From positions 35,861,001 to 35,925,000 of the forward strand of contig NC_068560.1 in the NCBI RefSeq assembly GCF_022201045.2: a stretch of 64,000 nucleotides of DNA, given 5' to 3'. Shown here piece by piece: positions 47,801 through 60,428 of this stretch. The translations under genes and the position numbers were made by a program. Each line of letters opens with the position of its first letter. Within the stretch, counting starts at the first letter, position 1. A model generated the notes under the pieces. It had not been told where the DNA came from. It ran no database searches and worked only from the letters and a program-made list of their open reading frames with translations. Source of the DNA: Citrus sinensis. Lineage: Eukaryota > Streptophyta > Magnoliopsida > Sapindales > Rutaceae.

Positions 47801-48650
47801 TTTTAACTTTTCTGCCAATCCTTTTACTTTATCCTTGTGGATGTAAATCATAAAATCTTTATTCCTTTTCAATCTGTTGCGAAGCATCAGGCAAGTGTCC
47901 CTTATTAGCTTCTGATTTCAGAATAAGAATCTTTACGCTTTAATTTGCTTCTTTATTTGAGCAGGACTATTAAATTAAATGACGAAACTTAGTATGACGA
48001 GGATATCATGCGACAGCATCACCGCAGTGATATTTTACAATCTAGGGTTTATTGAGAATTTTAATTACATATAATACAAATAAAAAAATTCATTTAAGTG
48101 TAATTAAAAAAAATTTTTATTCTCGTTAGTATTAGAGAGAAAAACATCTGTCCTTATTATGGGGACTTGAACCGGTTTTTGCAATAATGTTGAGAGAGTT
48201 GAGAACGTGACTAACCATTGGACTTTTTTTTTTACCCTCGATTAAGATTATTTTTCACCTTAGACTATTGGGTAAGGATAAATGGGGGCGGAGCAGCGGA
48301 AAAGCAGAAATTTTGTTAGGTCCAAAACTGTTTTCAAGCGCTTTTTCATTGTCATCTCCAAGACTGCCAACAAACAAAATGATCTACAGTCTACACCATT
48401 GGAGAAAGGGGCTGACCACCAACTCATCACTTGACCGATGAAAAATTATCTACATTAAAAATCAAATATACATTTTGAGTGTTACTAACATTCCTATAGA
48501 ACTATTACGGCGTCAAACATGATATGACATGAACACCCTACAATCTAACTGGAATTTGGAGCGGCATATACATGCGACGAATCAATCACACTATTTTTTA
48601 TATAAATTTTGAAACAAGACCTCCAAGCAACCAATAAATCAACCAACCCA
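44866..48650. other. Intergenic DNA, no gene recognised
   Basis: No supported gene. It contains a minisatellite at 45245-45570 (listed separately), A-runs near 47304-47321 and a T-run near 47637-47654. Confidence 0.5.
45245..45570. repeat. Minisatellite, unit about 132-143 bp, 2.4 copies
   Basis: Copies start with GTCTT(C/G)(A/G)AG at 45245, 45388 and 45520. Each contains AA(A/C)TCTCAAAG or TGTCAAAG, TTATATTTGTTGGATGCGGA and GAAAATTAGAGG, ending AAAGATTAAAGAAA. The third copy is partial. Confidence 0.75.
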
Positions 48651-49023
48651 GCTAACCAGCAATCAACAAGGAGTTCTCGCCATCAGCCTTGGCCACATGT
48701 AGCCTGTAATTTGCCAAAGCAACACAATTAAAGAGAAAACGAAGAAAGTGATGCTAAACTTCAGCACAGAGAGATTGTGAGGCCACGACCTTTGCAAACT
48801 TATTATTTGATAAGTTTTATTTTCCTTTACTTCTTCTAGGAAAAACATCAATATAATTCCCGAAAAGGTTCCACCAATGGGAAAATGTAACTAGGTTCAA
48901 ATGAAACTGCTTAGTTGAAATTGAAACGCACCTCAAAAGTTCCAGAACAAGCATTGGGCAACACCCATCCCCCTCCATATCAGGACAGTCGGGCAATACC
49001 ATCTAGGACGCAACTAAAAACCT

Positions 49024-52000
49024 TCAAACATCAATGTTTGGAGGCGGCAGTTTCCAGTAATTCCATTGATTAAAATCCTCCTGTTGAACGAAGAATACAT
49101 AAATTAATAAAAATATCAGCACTCCACAGAACAATCAATGAAACCTGAATATTCAGACAAAACTAAGCTGACATCTAACAGATACAGATGCTGAGGCTAG
49201 ATGATCTGGGAACTGATATGTTTATATATAGCCCTGTAGTCCAGTACCAATTTCTAAACATAAACAAGAAAGGAATAAAGAAAATGGACCATTGAAAACA
49301 ATTTTGATCTCTGATGTAGTGCCTTATTTTAGAACAGAACACCTGAAATAAAACAAGCCTAGAATTGAGCAAAGAAAAAAAAAATGCAGAAAAAAACCTG
49401 CTCTGTGGAAGTTGTGTGCGGAAACATGCCATGAACAAGCGCATGAATTGAACTATATGTTTTACTGTCAACACGATGATTCACAACAACCTCACCCTGC
49501 AAATGTTGAAACCCATCAGAAGGAACATTTGGCATACAATTTGCCAGTATCTAAGGCACGAAGGTTTTTTCATCTTTTAAGCACAGAGGTCTTAAATTAC
49601 CTTGGGATTAATAATAAAGATCTTTCCTCTTGGGATTCCAACCTTAAGATAGCTGATTTCATCAGTGTCTCTGTTCCCAAAACCAGCATAGAATGGGTTG
49701 CAATCAGAAGGAAACAATGCCTTGATATCCTGGATTTAAAATGAATTACAAACATTTAAAGATAATGGACTTGATTGGTTTACATGGAGCATCCGAACAA
49801 TCATCAGTTATGTACAGCAGAAGCAGAAACCTCATTAGTTGTCTACACGGCAGCAATGACATCAGACTGGAGGAGTTTCATATGTGGAATATGAAAATAA
49901 AAATATGCAATAGTTAATACCAAGGAAACTAACCTCTAAGCACGCTATCTTGAATTCATGAGGAGCCCTTCTTATAACTGCCAAAAAATAAATAAATAAA
50001 TAATTGTACATGTTACGGTCCCGATAGAGTTTGACAATGAATTGCAACCAATTCAAGTTATGCACAAAAAGGTCAAATAAATTTTTTTAGGGGGAAAAAA
50101 AGAAATTAAATATTATTTTAATGTAAACCAAAACCCTTCCCAATCTTAGTGTGACTGGGTTTTGAACGTCAAACCTCAAGAGTTGAACAAACTGACACCC
50201 ACAAAATCCAAAAATTACTTCTCTATGTAGAATTATACATTGATGGAGAGCAATGAGCATCTCACAAATCTGTCAGCAAGTTTAGAAAATTTAAGTGGGG
50301 AAAACAACCAAAACAAAAAACACTGCTTAAGTTTCAATATTTCCCGCCAAACTAGAACTGAATAAAACAATAAATTCATACTATCTTTGCCAAACGTGAG
50401 GAAGCAAAGAGTGAAAATTCTTATCCATGGAAGAAATTTCCTCTCTTAGGAGCTAGGGGCCTAATGTTTTACATCAGTGCAACCTGTCCCTGCAGGATTT
50501 GGTAGGATCAAAAGAAATGCAACTATGCCCAACACATCTAAATGGATATAATGAGATACAAGAAATTAACTGGCAAATACAAAGCCAATTCTGTCTAATT
50601 CAGCCAAAAAGGAGGGAAAAATCAACTAATGCATGAGTTCCATAAATGCAGTTACCTTCTCGAAATAGAGATGGAAATAGTCCATCAGGTGAAATAACAA
50701 CGGGCCCATCAGGTAAAGCCTTTCCATCCTGCAAATTTTAGAACGCACATTTGTTAACAAATAAATGAAAATATCATAATATTAGACTATCTTGATTCTG
50801 AATTTCTCAAATCAAAACAAAAATTAAGCTTAGTATATTTCACCTGCTTCAGGGTAAATAGGAATCTTCTAGTGTGATAAGCTTGCACAATCGCACGTGC
50901 ACTGAGGAAAAGCAATTGATACCCATTTTCCTGCAACAAACTTGGTTCATTCAGAAAAACTGATGTTGTCCCTAGACATTACTCACATTGCATGCATGTG
51001 GGGCATTTTGGCTTTTTAAGAATCTGAAATGCAGAATGGGACCAGAGCACCTTATAGCTAGTAAAATTTATTAAATCATTGTGAATAGTAGAGATCTAAA
51101 AGACGCAGCTTTCCATTAGATTGTGTTGGTTGCACCCATCAGAATAGTCTTCTTGTGCAGTTTAGAGTCAATGGCTATGATATAGCGCCAATCACTCAAA
51201 AGCTGAAATAAAAATACAAGATGGAAATGCCACAAACCTTAATAGCAGAAAATAAATGTGCAACGCCTGTCTGTGACCAATCTACCCCAACCAAAGGCAT
51301 GAACTGACCCAGAACGTCGGATCTGTCACAAGAATGTGTGATAAACAGTGTTAAAATAATTCAGAAAAAATCACAGTCTTCACCAAAGAAAGTACTAAAA
51401 AAAAAAATCAGATCAAGACCGACTACAATAATTTACTGAGTGGAGAAAGTTAAGTGATGAGAGTTTGACTCCAGCCCTCATAGAGCCAAGAGCAGAACTA
51501 TAGACAACCAGAAGAATTGATTCAGAAACAGGCATCACCAAGTTCTAAGACTTAAAATTTAGATCGATAGAAAGGTCAGAAACACCATAAACTTACTTCC
51601 TTTACAAGCTAATTCTAGAGCATGGAAATTATGGAAAAAAATGATATAAAATATACATATATAAAAGTCTGACAACTATGATGCAGAAACATTACCTACG
51701 TGCACCACAGGCAGGGCAATTAGATATCTTGGTCATAGTAAACCTTTCTAGGGCTCTATAAGCTAAGGTTTAGAATAGTCAAGGGTACAGCCTGCCACCA
51801 TATCACTTTATTGTTTCATCCCATCTGGTAAAATTTAGTAGGGGACTTTTTGTTCTCAATTAAAGGACTAATGCCAAACCTTGCCCATGGGTTGTCCTCT
51901 TCAACCATAGAAGCAGATCCAATAACAAGATTTGGGATCTACTTCCATCAGACTACACTGCCTAAGCTAGCAAATCCAAAAACAACATTGAAGTTCAGTC

Positions 52001-55000
52001 TTCACCATCTAAACTAGCTGAGTGGCTAGTTCAATTTTATAGTTACTTGTGGATACTTTTAACATACATACAGAGCGCCATTTTCAGGCTTCAATAACCC
52101 GAGTATGGTAGCAGGTCCAAAAACAACACTTGAGGTTCAGTCTTCACTACCTAAACTAGCTGAGTGGCAAGTTCAAAATTGAACTTGATACTTTTAACAT
52201 ACATATATCTAAAAATTTCAGTTTATCCCTTTTCCTCTCCAGATCAATCCACAAATGAGCCCATTTCCTATGCATAACTTCCCTCTCTGTGGGCTGAATC
52301 TCTGACTTTGCCCTTTGAAAGGAAGGAAAGGCAGCACTTTCCTATACAAACTAAATCCAGGATGTATAGATTGCCTAGCAGTTCTCTACTTGATTAAGAT
52401 AAAATATGAGAAACAACTCTGTTGTATTAGAGAAAATTAGAAAACCTTACTTTGTAATAGTCCCATCCACATCTGATATTACTATACGTGTGTTCCATTT
52501 CCACAAATATATTCTGGCATCAACCTGTAAGGAATGCAATGTACTATTAGGTGAGCACCAAAAGAATAACCAGAAAACAGAAGAGTTCAGTTGTTAAAAT
52601 ATATGTAACTTAAGCTAATAGCACTGGGGAATAAGAAAAAAAGGGACCTGCTGCTTGCCTAGCATCGCAGTGGAGAATGTAAAGGTTACACTGTTCTTTC
52701 CTTCCTTCAGATTCAAGGATGCCAGCTGTTCAGAAGTTGGAGTTAGCACCTTAATCTTCTTCTTCGCCATGTTGGTTTTGCACACACTTCTATTTCCGTC
52801 CCTGTCATTGATGCTATCTGAAGCAACTTCAGTATCGGAACTTTTAGTACCACTAATGACTGGCTGCATTGCTTTCCCGGATCTTGATCTTCTAAAGAAA
52901 GGCCAAAGCCTCCAGCTTCCACCAGGGGAAACAGTAATTTTTGCAGGGTTCCCTACAAGAGATCTCTCAACTTAGTCAATAGCTATCATACCCTCTGGTT
53001 CAACTAGTTCTTTAATTTCAAATGCAATCAACCCTAGATCAATACGAGCAGCTACATCCCATGAAGATAAAAGCCGCCCATTCTGACAACAAGCCAATCA
53101 TTCTTTAAAACTGCAGGACCTAGAGATGTAAATTTATCTATATCCAATTTTTCAGCATCGAATGCTTGAGAAACTGCAGGAGAACCCATACCTTCATAGA
53201 CCAAGTGTTTACAAAGAGATATCTCTGCATAGCTGAAAGGATGGGGCTATCTATGTTTTCCAACCCAAAAAAAGAAAAAAGGAAAAAAAGAAAAAAGCAC
53301 TTACAAACCAGAAACAAATGAAATGTTTTCATTTTGTTCTCAGGTGCATCCACAGGAGTTCCCTATGCTAGAAATGAAAACACTCTACCATATGGAGGCA
53401 ATGACAAAATCTTACTTACAATCATTAACATTATATTGCACAAGCTATAAGGAACATTTAAACAACTGTCAAAAGAAACTTAAAATTGGAACTATCTCAT
53501 TTCTGTGCATTCAACCGGCAAAAGTATAAAATGACATACGAGTGCATATTAAAATTTTCTTACCAGCTGCAGGAGTGGAAAAAACAGTTTTTTGCCCCTG
53601 TGAGAATTGCATATCATCTATAATAGGTCGTTCCTCTGCCAAATGGAGTTCTATGTCAGTATCTGACTTCATGCAGCTAGAATCATTTTCCTTGAACAAC
53701 ATCCAATTCAAGGATTTGCAATTTGAGTCCAGTGAATGGCTTAGAGGATGATGAGGGTCATGAGCATCTAATTTGACAGAGAGAGACCTCATATTTGGCA
53801 AAGATTCTGCCAGCCTCCCAACTTCCTCAGCAGGTCCATGACTTTTATGAATAATAATGGGATCCGATATTGCTCCCAGTTTATCTGTTGTGTTTTCAAA
53901 ATCATTCAACAGGTTATATAGACCAGACATCTCCGACAAAGAAGATGACTCATCAATTGTGTTGACTGACCCATTCACTTCCTTAATGCCTTCCGCAGAA
54001 AATGATGGATCATCACTCTTCTTTACACTATCTGGTGAACTTGAATCGACACCCTGATCCTTACTGAGTTTGAATTCATCGAGATCACTGAAAAGGAACT
54101 GTTCTTCCTCTGAACTATCAGACGGTGAATTACCTATGGCCCTTTTTAGGACACTATCATTGTAAAGTTCTTGAGATTCATCAGTAGACTCCAAATACTG
54201 GAGGGCATCAGTAATACCTTTCTCCTCTTGAACTTCAATGGGCGTTAAGCAACTATTTTGTGAATTAACTTCCTTGATTGAACAAAGTACTGACTCCTCA
54301 CCAAGCACTTGTGTAGAGGATTTGGGTGCCTCTGGGGGCTCCTTAAGGTCTTTCTCAATATGCTCAAGCACACAAGGAGCTTGATTCACTTGATCAGAAT
54401 GATTCTCCAATACCTCCCCTGGTTCTTTCTCCAATTCAATTTCTTCAGCTTGCACAACATCTGTGTCCTGATGAAGACCTTCTAATAACTCAGTCTCAAG
54501 AAAATTAGAAAAGGATGAAATGAAAACATTATTTCTAACATAGATTATGGCAGTGAACTCACCATAATATAATATTGCAGTATTTAATAAGTTGAAAAAA
54601 TTTCCTTATTTTCAAAATATATATTGATCAAAAGTTCTAGTTGAATAATATTGCAAACCATTGAAAAGCATTTACCTTGGATAGTAGCTCAGTTGTGACA
54701 TGTACAGTTTCCAGATGAACATGGACTTCACCACATTTGCCACTAGCAAGGTAAACTGTCTCCGGACTTTTTCCATTGCTACCATCAAACCCAACAATAG
54801 AGGTTTCTGATGATTCACAGTATACAAAGGACTGGTCTGATCCAGCCTCAGTGGAAATTCTACAGCCTGATGAGGCAACATCATTATTGTCACAAGCCTG
54901 TTCATCATCAAAGTGCTTTCCCTGATGTGCTTCAAGCTCATATTGAATTTTTGCATCAGGAAAACTCTGCTGTTCATGCTCATCTAGATAAGCATTGTCT

Positions 55001-55986
55001 ACCCCAAATTCACCAATTGTTCTTGATAGTTCAGATACAATTGAAGAGTTTTCGTCCAAAATACTTTCATCCAAGGCAGAAGATTCAACTACTTGTTCTA
55101 CACTGCCTAGACAAGATACATCAATGCCAGATTCCTCGACAAAATTCTCCAGATTCTTAGAGCTAAAGTGAGAACCGCTGGCCATTTGCTCACTTTGGGA
55201 ACCACATTCCTTATCAAGTATTGATTGGTCATTCCTATTTCGCTCGTAATCATCCACAGACAAGTCCACATGGATTTCTTCATTATTAACCTGAATATCT
55301 TTAGCTACCATATTATCCAAACCATCATGAGGTAAAATCTGGGAAACATTTTCTTTCCTGGACATACTTGAAGGCAGATTGGTAGACCACTTCATCTCCA
55401 AGAGGTCAGCTGCAAACTCAGCACGTTCCAATGAACTCAACCTCACCAAGTCAATATCACCCTCTCCCTTCTGATACCTACTCTCCTTAAATGATTTCCG
55501 TCCCAAAACAAGCCCAAGAATCCTGGCCCGTTGGGAAGCAGTCCTAGGCAACATCTTCCTATTGCTGGCATCAAAATGGGCAGCTGAATCCAGCTTATCA
55601 GCATCACAATTGCAATTCTGGGACTTCATCAGTCTCCTACTATTATTGGGTTGCCCATCTGCCTCATCACCAGAAGACGAGGGATATGATGCAGATTCCC
55701 CTTCTTCAACATCAGCCTCCTTCAGAAAGTAAGCTTCCCCTTTATGATCAAGATACATGTTAAAATTAGCATCAACTCCATTAACATTAATAGTAACTAC
55801 CTTCTCTTTTGTCTTCAAGACCCCTTGAAATTTTCCAAACCGGACATACCAAGGGGACGATTTGAAGCTCCCATCTGGTTGTTCCACTACAATGATATCT
55901 ACAGCTCCACCAAATGGGTGAAAGGGGGCGGAAACAGTATACACACCCCGGGAGATATAGCTGCCTATCCTTCCTACTGTATACAT
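49024..55986 (-). CDS. PAH2: Phosphatidate phosphatase PAH2 (lipin family), eleven exons
   Basis: Lipins convert phosphatidate to diacylglycerol at the ER and, in plants, repress phospholipid synthesis. Exons: 54676-55986, 53564-54494, 52648-52952 (short form), 52451-52524, 51238-51322, 50844-50930, 50656-50728, 49934-49977, 49601-49729, 49398-49496 and 49024-49080. They join in frame to 1064 residues. The N-LIP domain (residues 1 to about 100) starts [21 protein letters not shown] long acidic, Ser-rich middle follows. The C-LIP domain has the catalytic DxDxT as DVDGT at residues 867-871 (short-form numbering), then [17 protein letters not shown] chose ATG 55986 because it matches the family start. 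Exon 3 is odd: its upstream part (52953-53224) carries a frameshift and a stop, and the listed model avoids it by using an internal acceptor. If that acceptor is not used, the protein is truncated. Confidence 0.9.
51968..52206. repeat. Tandem duplication in PAH2 intron 4
   Basis: Two copies (about 51968-52071 and 52109-52206) share TCCAAAAACAACA, GTTCAGTCTTCAC, TAAACTAGCTGAGTGGC and GATACTTTTAACATACATA in order. Confidence 0.8.
52953..53224 (-). pseudogene. Disabled part of PAH2 exon 3 (intron-like in the present frame)
   Basis: After the acceptor at 53225-53226 the frame reads [20 protein letters not shown], then [17 protein letters not shown] and [13 protein letters not shown], which is the conserved lipin segment between N-LIP and C-LIP. 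It then breaks. One base is missing where family members read a Leu-Pro-Trp-Asp (here CTTCATGGG). In the other frame [15 protein letters not shown] and [10 protein letters not shown] follow, then TAA where Gln is usual, then [12 protein letters not shown]. Downstream coding resumes intact. The sequence TTGTAG at its 3' edge is an in-frame acceptor. Confidence 0.75.
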
Positions 55987-57052
55987 CGTTGTATATCCGA
56001 ATTTCTCAAGCACAACCACCCCAGGTAACAAAATCTCAATATTGAGTCATAATTCGTGAATATAAGTGATCATTGCCACAAAATTATGACGCTTTAGTGG
56101 TGTCAAACAAGAACCAAATATAGTAAAAGAACTTCTACAAGTATCTCCAGAACTTAATTCCAATGACACCCCCACATCAAAAGGCCTCCAAATAAAACAT
56201 TTATAAACAACCCAATTGATCACAACACAAGATAGTTCCTTTTTTAGCTCAGAAGAACTACAGATCATAGAGAGACAATATTCCCCCCAGAGAATAAAAA
56301 GAAAGTTAGAAAGCGTCCAAAGTCATAAATTGTTCAATGCTCAGAAATTCAAATGAAACAAACAATAACATATACATGTCACCAAACCCAGCTCAAAAAA
56401 TTCCCGTTCTGCCTCTCCCCTTGAGCTCTGACAAAGAAAGCCCAGATGAGGAAGGTTTATGACCAAGCAAACCAAATTAAAAGCCAACCGCCGAGAACGA
56501 GGAGCAGAACAGCAGCCGTTGGTGAAATGAATGAAAAGGCATATTCGAATTTAATTATTCGAATGCGCCAAAACCGTAATCATTTAATTAAATCTCAGGC
56601 TTAGCAGACAAAAACAAAAAGACACGCCACACGCCACATCCCACATTTTAATTTTATTTTATTTTGACCATTCTATAATGTACGCAAGGGAAAAGAACGA
56701 TCAAGAATTGAAGATTAAACAAATTGTTACGAAGAAAGAGCGAAGCTGATCCGGAGATGGAAACGCAGAAACGGTCAAGGGGTGACAGCGGGATCTCAAC
56801 AGAGAGAAGTATCGAACTTTTGGTGACGTTGAGAGATAACAATGAAGCGATTATCATACGCAGTTTGCTTTTGCATGACAGCGGGTGACACGTACGCACA
56901 GATGTTAGTTGATGAAAAGTGTGGGACCAACTGCCTAGAAGGCCCGTGGCACATATGTAAATGTACGCAACTATTAGATACAACTACTCGTGTATTGTTG
57001 GAACCAAACTGCCAGTCTGTGCCACTTTGCTTGCTTGTTTCACGTATACGTA
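55987..57052. promoter_or_regulatory. Upstream region of PAH2
   Basis: Contains the untranslated leader and promoter of PAH2, whose limits I cannot place; a spliced leader is possible. An open frame at 55987-56031 continues the PAH2 frame upstream but lacks family similarity. No separate gene was seen. Confidence 0.4.
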
Positions 57053-57862
57053 GTGTTTACTTTTTGGAGTAGGAGTATGGAGTGTGGATTCCTCCCACTC
57101 TAGTGTTTACTTACCTTAAAAAAGGAAGAGTGGGAGTGGGAATTCATGGGTCCCACCCAATTTTGGAGTAGAGAGTGGGATTCCCACTCCCATGGGGGGA
57201 GGTGGGAGTGGGAATTCGTGGATCCCACCCAATTTTGGAGTAGAGAGTGGGATTCCCACTCCCATGGGAGGAGGTGGGAGTGGGAATCCACTCCCCCCTC
57301 TTCCCATTTTATCCCCATAATTAAATAAATAAATAATATTTAATAAAATAAATTAATAAAATAAAAATAAATAAATATTATACTTAAATTAATAATATTA
57401 AACATTAATTTTAATAAATATTAATTATTTATTTAATTAATAATAATAAATATTTTATTGTAAAAATATTAATTTTGTACTATATTATCAATAATAATAT
57501 TTTATTTGTGTTGTTATTATTAATAATTTTTATTCACATAATTTAAATTTAAATTAATAAAAAATTATGATTTATATAATTAAGAATATTAGTAATTATT
57601 ATTAATTTAGAAATATAATAAAATATTTATTTTATTTTCCAACTATTTTTTATTAATTTTTTAATTATAAATTATAATTTTGTACATAAGGATAAAATTA
57701 TAATTTAAAATAATTTACTCCCAATCCAAGACAAAGTAAACAAATAATTAGGATTCTGATTGATAATCCATACTTTCATTTAGTCTAAGTAAACACCCTA
57801 CTCCCACTCCCACTCCACACTCCTAATCCAAGGATTCCCACTTCAATCCAAAAAGTAAACGC
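57053..57862. mobile_element. Nested MITE pair
   Basis: The outer ends are GTGTTTACTTTTTGGAGTAG (57053) and, in reverse complement, GCGTTTACTTTTTGGATTGA (ending 57862). The inner ends are GTGTTTACTTA (57103) and its reverse complement TAAGTAAACAC (ending 57796). Between them are two tandem copies of a block with GTGGGAGTGGGAATTC, CCCACCCAATTTTGGAGTAG and GATTCCCACTCCCATGGG (about 57129-57290), then about 400 bp of almost pure AT. No clear target duplication or coding region. Harbinger/Tourist-like by its ends, but not proven. Confidence 0.6.
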
Positions 57863-60247
57863 AGTTCGTTCCATTTTGTTATCTGCAAACATATGATTCA
57901 GATTGCCTACTTTATTACAATCTTATTTACGTCTGGTCCGTAGTCCACGACCATTACTATTATATCATCTATTAACATTTATAAAATTATTCATAAATGG
58001 AGGATTTTTTATTTTTTTTTTTAAATGAAGAGAAAAAATTTATAGAAATTTGATAACTTGTAGTTTTTTTCCCAATTCTATCCTTCTTGTACATCCTCTT
58101 TTCATGAGATTCAAAATGAAGTGTATGTTTCAAACTCTTTTCATATAAGAGTTGAGATAATAAAACTTAGGTTTGAGTCATAAATAATTCTTAAAACGAG
58201 AAAAAAATAAATATATTAAAAGATTCACAATTAAAAAAGTCACACCACTGCGTCATCATTTTACCATCCAATGAGATACCAACACATATGTATTCGTAAT
58301 TAAGTTAAAAACGATCATACGTACATCGTATAAGAATTATAATTAAGTCACGGTGTCAAAAGAAAAATCCCAGCAGAGTTTTTTCCTGGAAATTGGCGGA
58401 AATGTTTATGACCGTGGCGGTTTATATAACTTGAATTGAATTAAGAACGGCGGGTTGTTCAAAAACATTTCAATAAGGGGGCGTTTGCTAATTGCTAGCT
58501 AGTGCGAGTGTGATGGCTCGTTGTGCTTCGTAATTCGAATGAGACCGTGAGTCGGCAAAACTTATTGGAATGGTAGGTCTGCGGCCAAACTACAGGCCCG
58601 TGGGCTTTCAGCTTATGTGGCAACTAGCAAGTGGACTTTTCGTGGGTTGACACTTTGTCAACCTCGAGGAGGATGGACTTACCCAGGCCCATTTCAATCC
58701 AATAGGGCCGGACCGGCCAGTTTCTTTATGGCCTGTGAGTCGTGAGGCTGTCTGGGTTCCACCTTTTGGCAGGATATTCCAGTGTTCGCCTCGACTTTTG
58801 CTCTTCATCTGACGCGCTCAACTCATTGCGGATTGCCGAGAGAGATCTGAATTCGGATTCTGATTAGATGCTTTAAAAGAATTAAAATTAATGATGTGGA
58901 AGATGATAAAAGCAGATCTGATTTTGTGACTCTGCTCATTATGGCTTATTTATATGTGTTGCTGAATCGCTACTTAGAGTTTCTTAGGGTATCGTGATTG
59001 TTTGCGCTTTCGGTCTTGAGATTTTCCTTCCTTGAGCCCAACAGCCACCCCACTTTTTGTGGGGTTTCCTCGCTTGGAATATTAATTGAGTGGACTACTC
59101 CAGCAATAATATAGCTCCTAAATAATTACACACATATTTTTTGCACTAATCACAAAATATTTGATCGTGCATACTCTCGCATCGCATGCACAAATCAACA
59201 TGGACTCCCTTCGGCCACCTCGTCATCGGAGAACGATTAGTCATTGTGCGCTTTTCCGCTTTTTTAACTTTTTGGCTGCATGGTGGTGGTTCAAAACAAT
59301 GAAAGCACTTTCATTTGGGTCGGTTTTAATCTTGTGGGATGGTGGATAAAATAATCATAATTCATAAAGCCAAAGTTTTTGATCACTCAATTCTGAAATC
59401 ATTACAAACTTATCATCAGAACATCCTCGTGATTTGAAATTCAAACAATACTCGGCTCAAGCCCTGAAAATTGATATGCTATTTTGGAGCAGATTAAGGT
59501 ACTCCCCATACCTTAATGTATAATATAGAATTGTTGGACTGCTTGGTATCCTTTCATGAATTTCAAAACCATCAAGTCATTCATCAATCTTAATTACAGA
59601 TACCACATTCTTTTTTGCAGCCCCTGCCGTCCCTCATGTCATGTCTAACCATAAATGGCTCCATTTCCTTTTCTGATGGGGATTGCAGACAAAAGGCCAT
59701 TGTTTTCTTTTTAGCGTTCCACTATTGATTTATGCATCCGTAATTTGCAGCTTTTTATCGATACTGAATAAATCTGGGACCGTCCGAATCCAAAGGCCCA
59801 GGCCAACTAAACAATTTTAACGTGGATCTGAAATCAAGAGACCTAATAATTATCAATATGTCTAACAATACAGTATTTTTTCTTTTGTTTTGTTTCTTTC
59901 GAAATCTCATGAATAATAGCCCCGTTTTAAATTAAACGTACTTGTGAATTGACTCATTCAACACTAAACTACATCCACTACTACACAAGAAAATAAGAAA
60001 ATAAAAATGCGAATTTCCCTAAGGAGTACACTGGAATTGCTCAACTTCTATAGGGAAAATAAATAAGCCCATGAAGGAAAATAAAAATAAAAATTATAAC
60101 AACAAATATTGAATGGAGTTGAATCCCCAATACTTAACATTCAAACTTTTAGAGATTGGTCACACAGCCCATCACCGCATGTAGTATGTACCGGGAATAC
60201 GTGAACGTCAAGAAAGCATATGTTGCAATCATCCTTGGATGTATTTG

Positions 60248-60286
<39 letters not shown>

Positions 60287-60428
60287 CTTCCATCTTCGTT
60301 CTCACCAGTTCCTTCGTAATATTGTCTTTTTCATATATATGTATATACCATATGTTATACACAAGAAAATAAATATGCAAATGGTAATAACAAAAAGAAT
60401 AATACTAAAAGCTGAAATAGAATAAGTC
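57863..60428. other. Intergenic DNA, no gene recognised
   Basis: Sequence between the nested MITE and BKI1. An AT microsatellite lies at about 60249-60284. A moderately GC-richer patch at 58550-58800 has open frames but no family resemblance. The last few hundred bases probably include the 3' untranslated region of BKI1. Confidence 0.45.

Noticed and set aside
57116..57328. Open frames with SHSHLPPWEWESHSLLQNWV repeats
   Set aside because: Produced by the tandem blocks in the nested MITE; readable on both strands and not gene-like.
60141..60425. Open frames with poly(Ile-Tyr)
   Set aside because: They are translations of the AT microsatellite at about 60249-60284.
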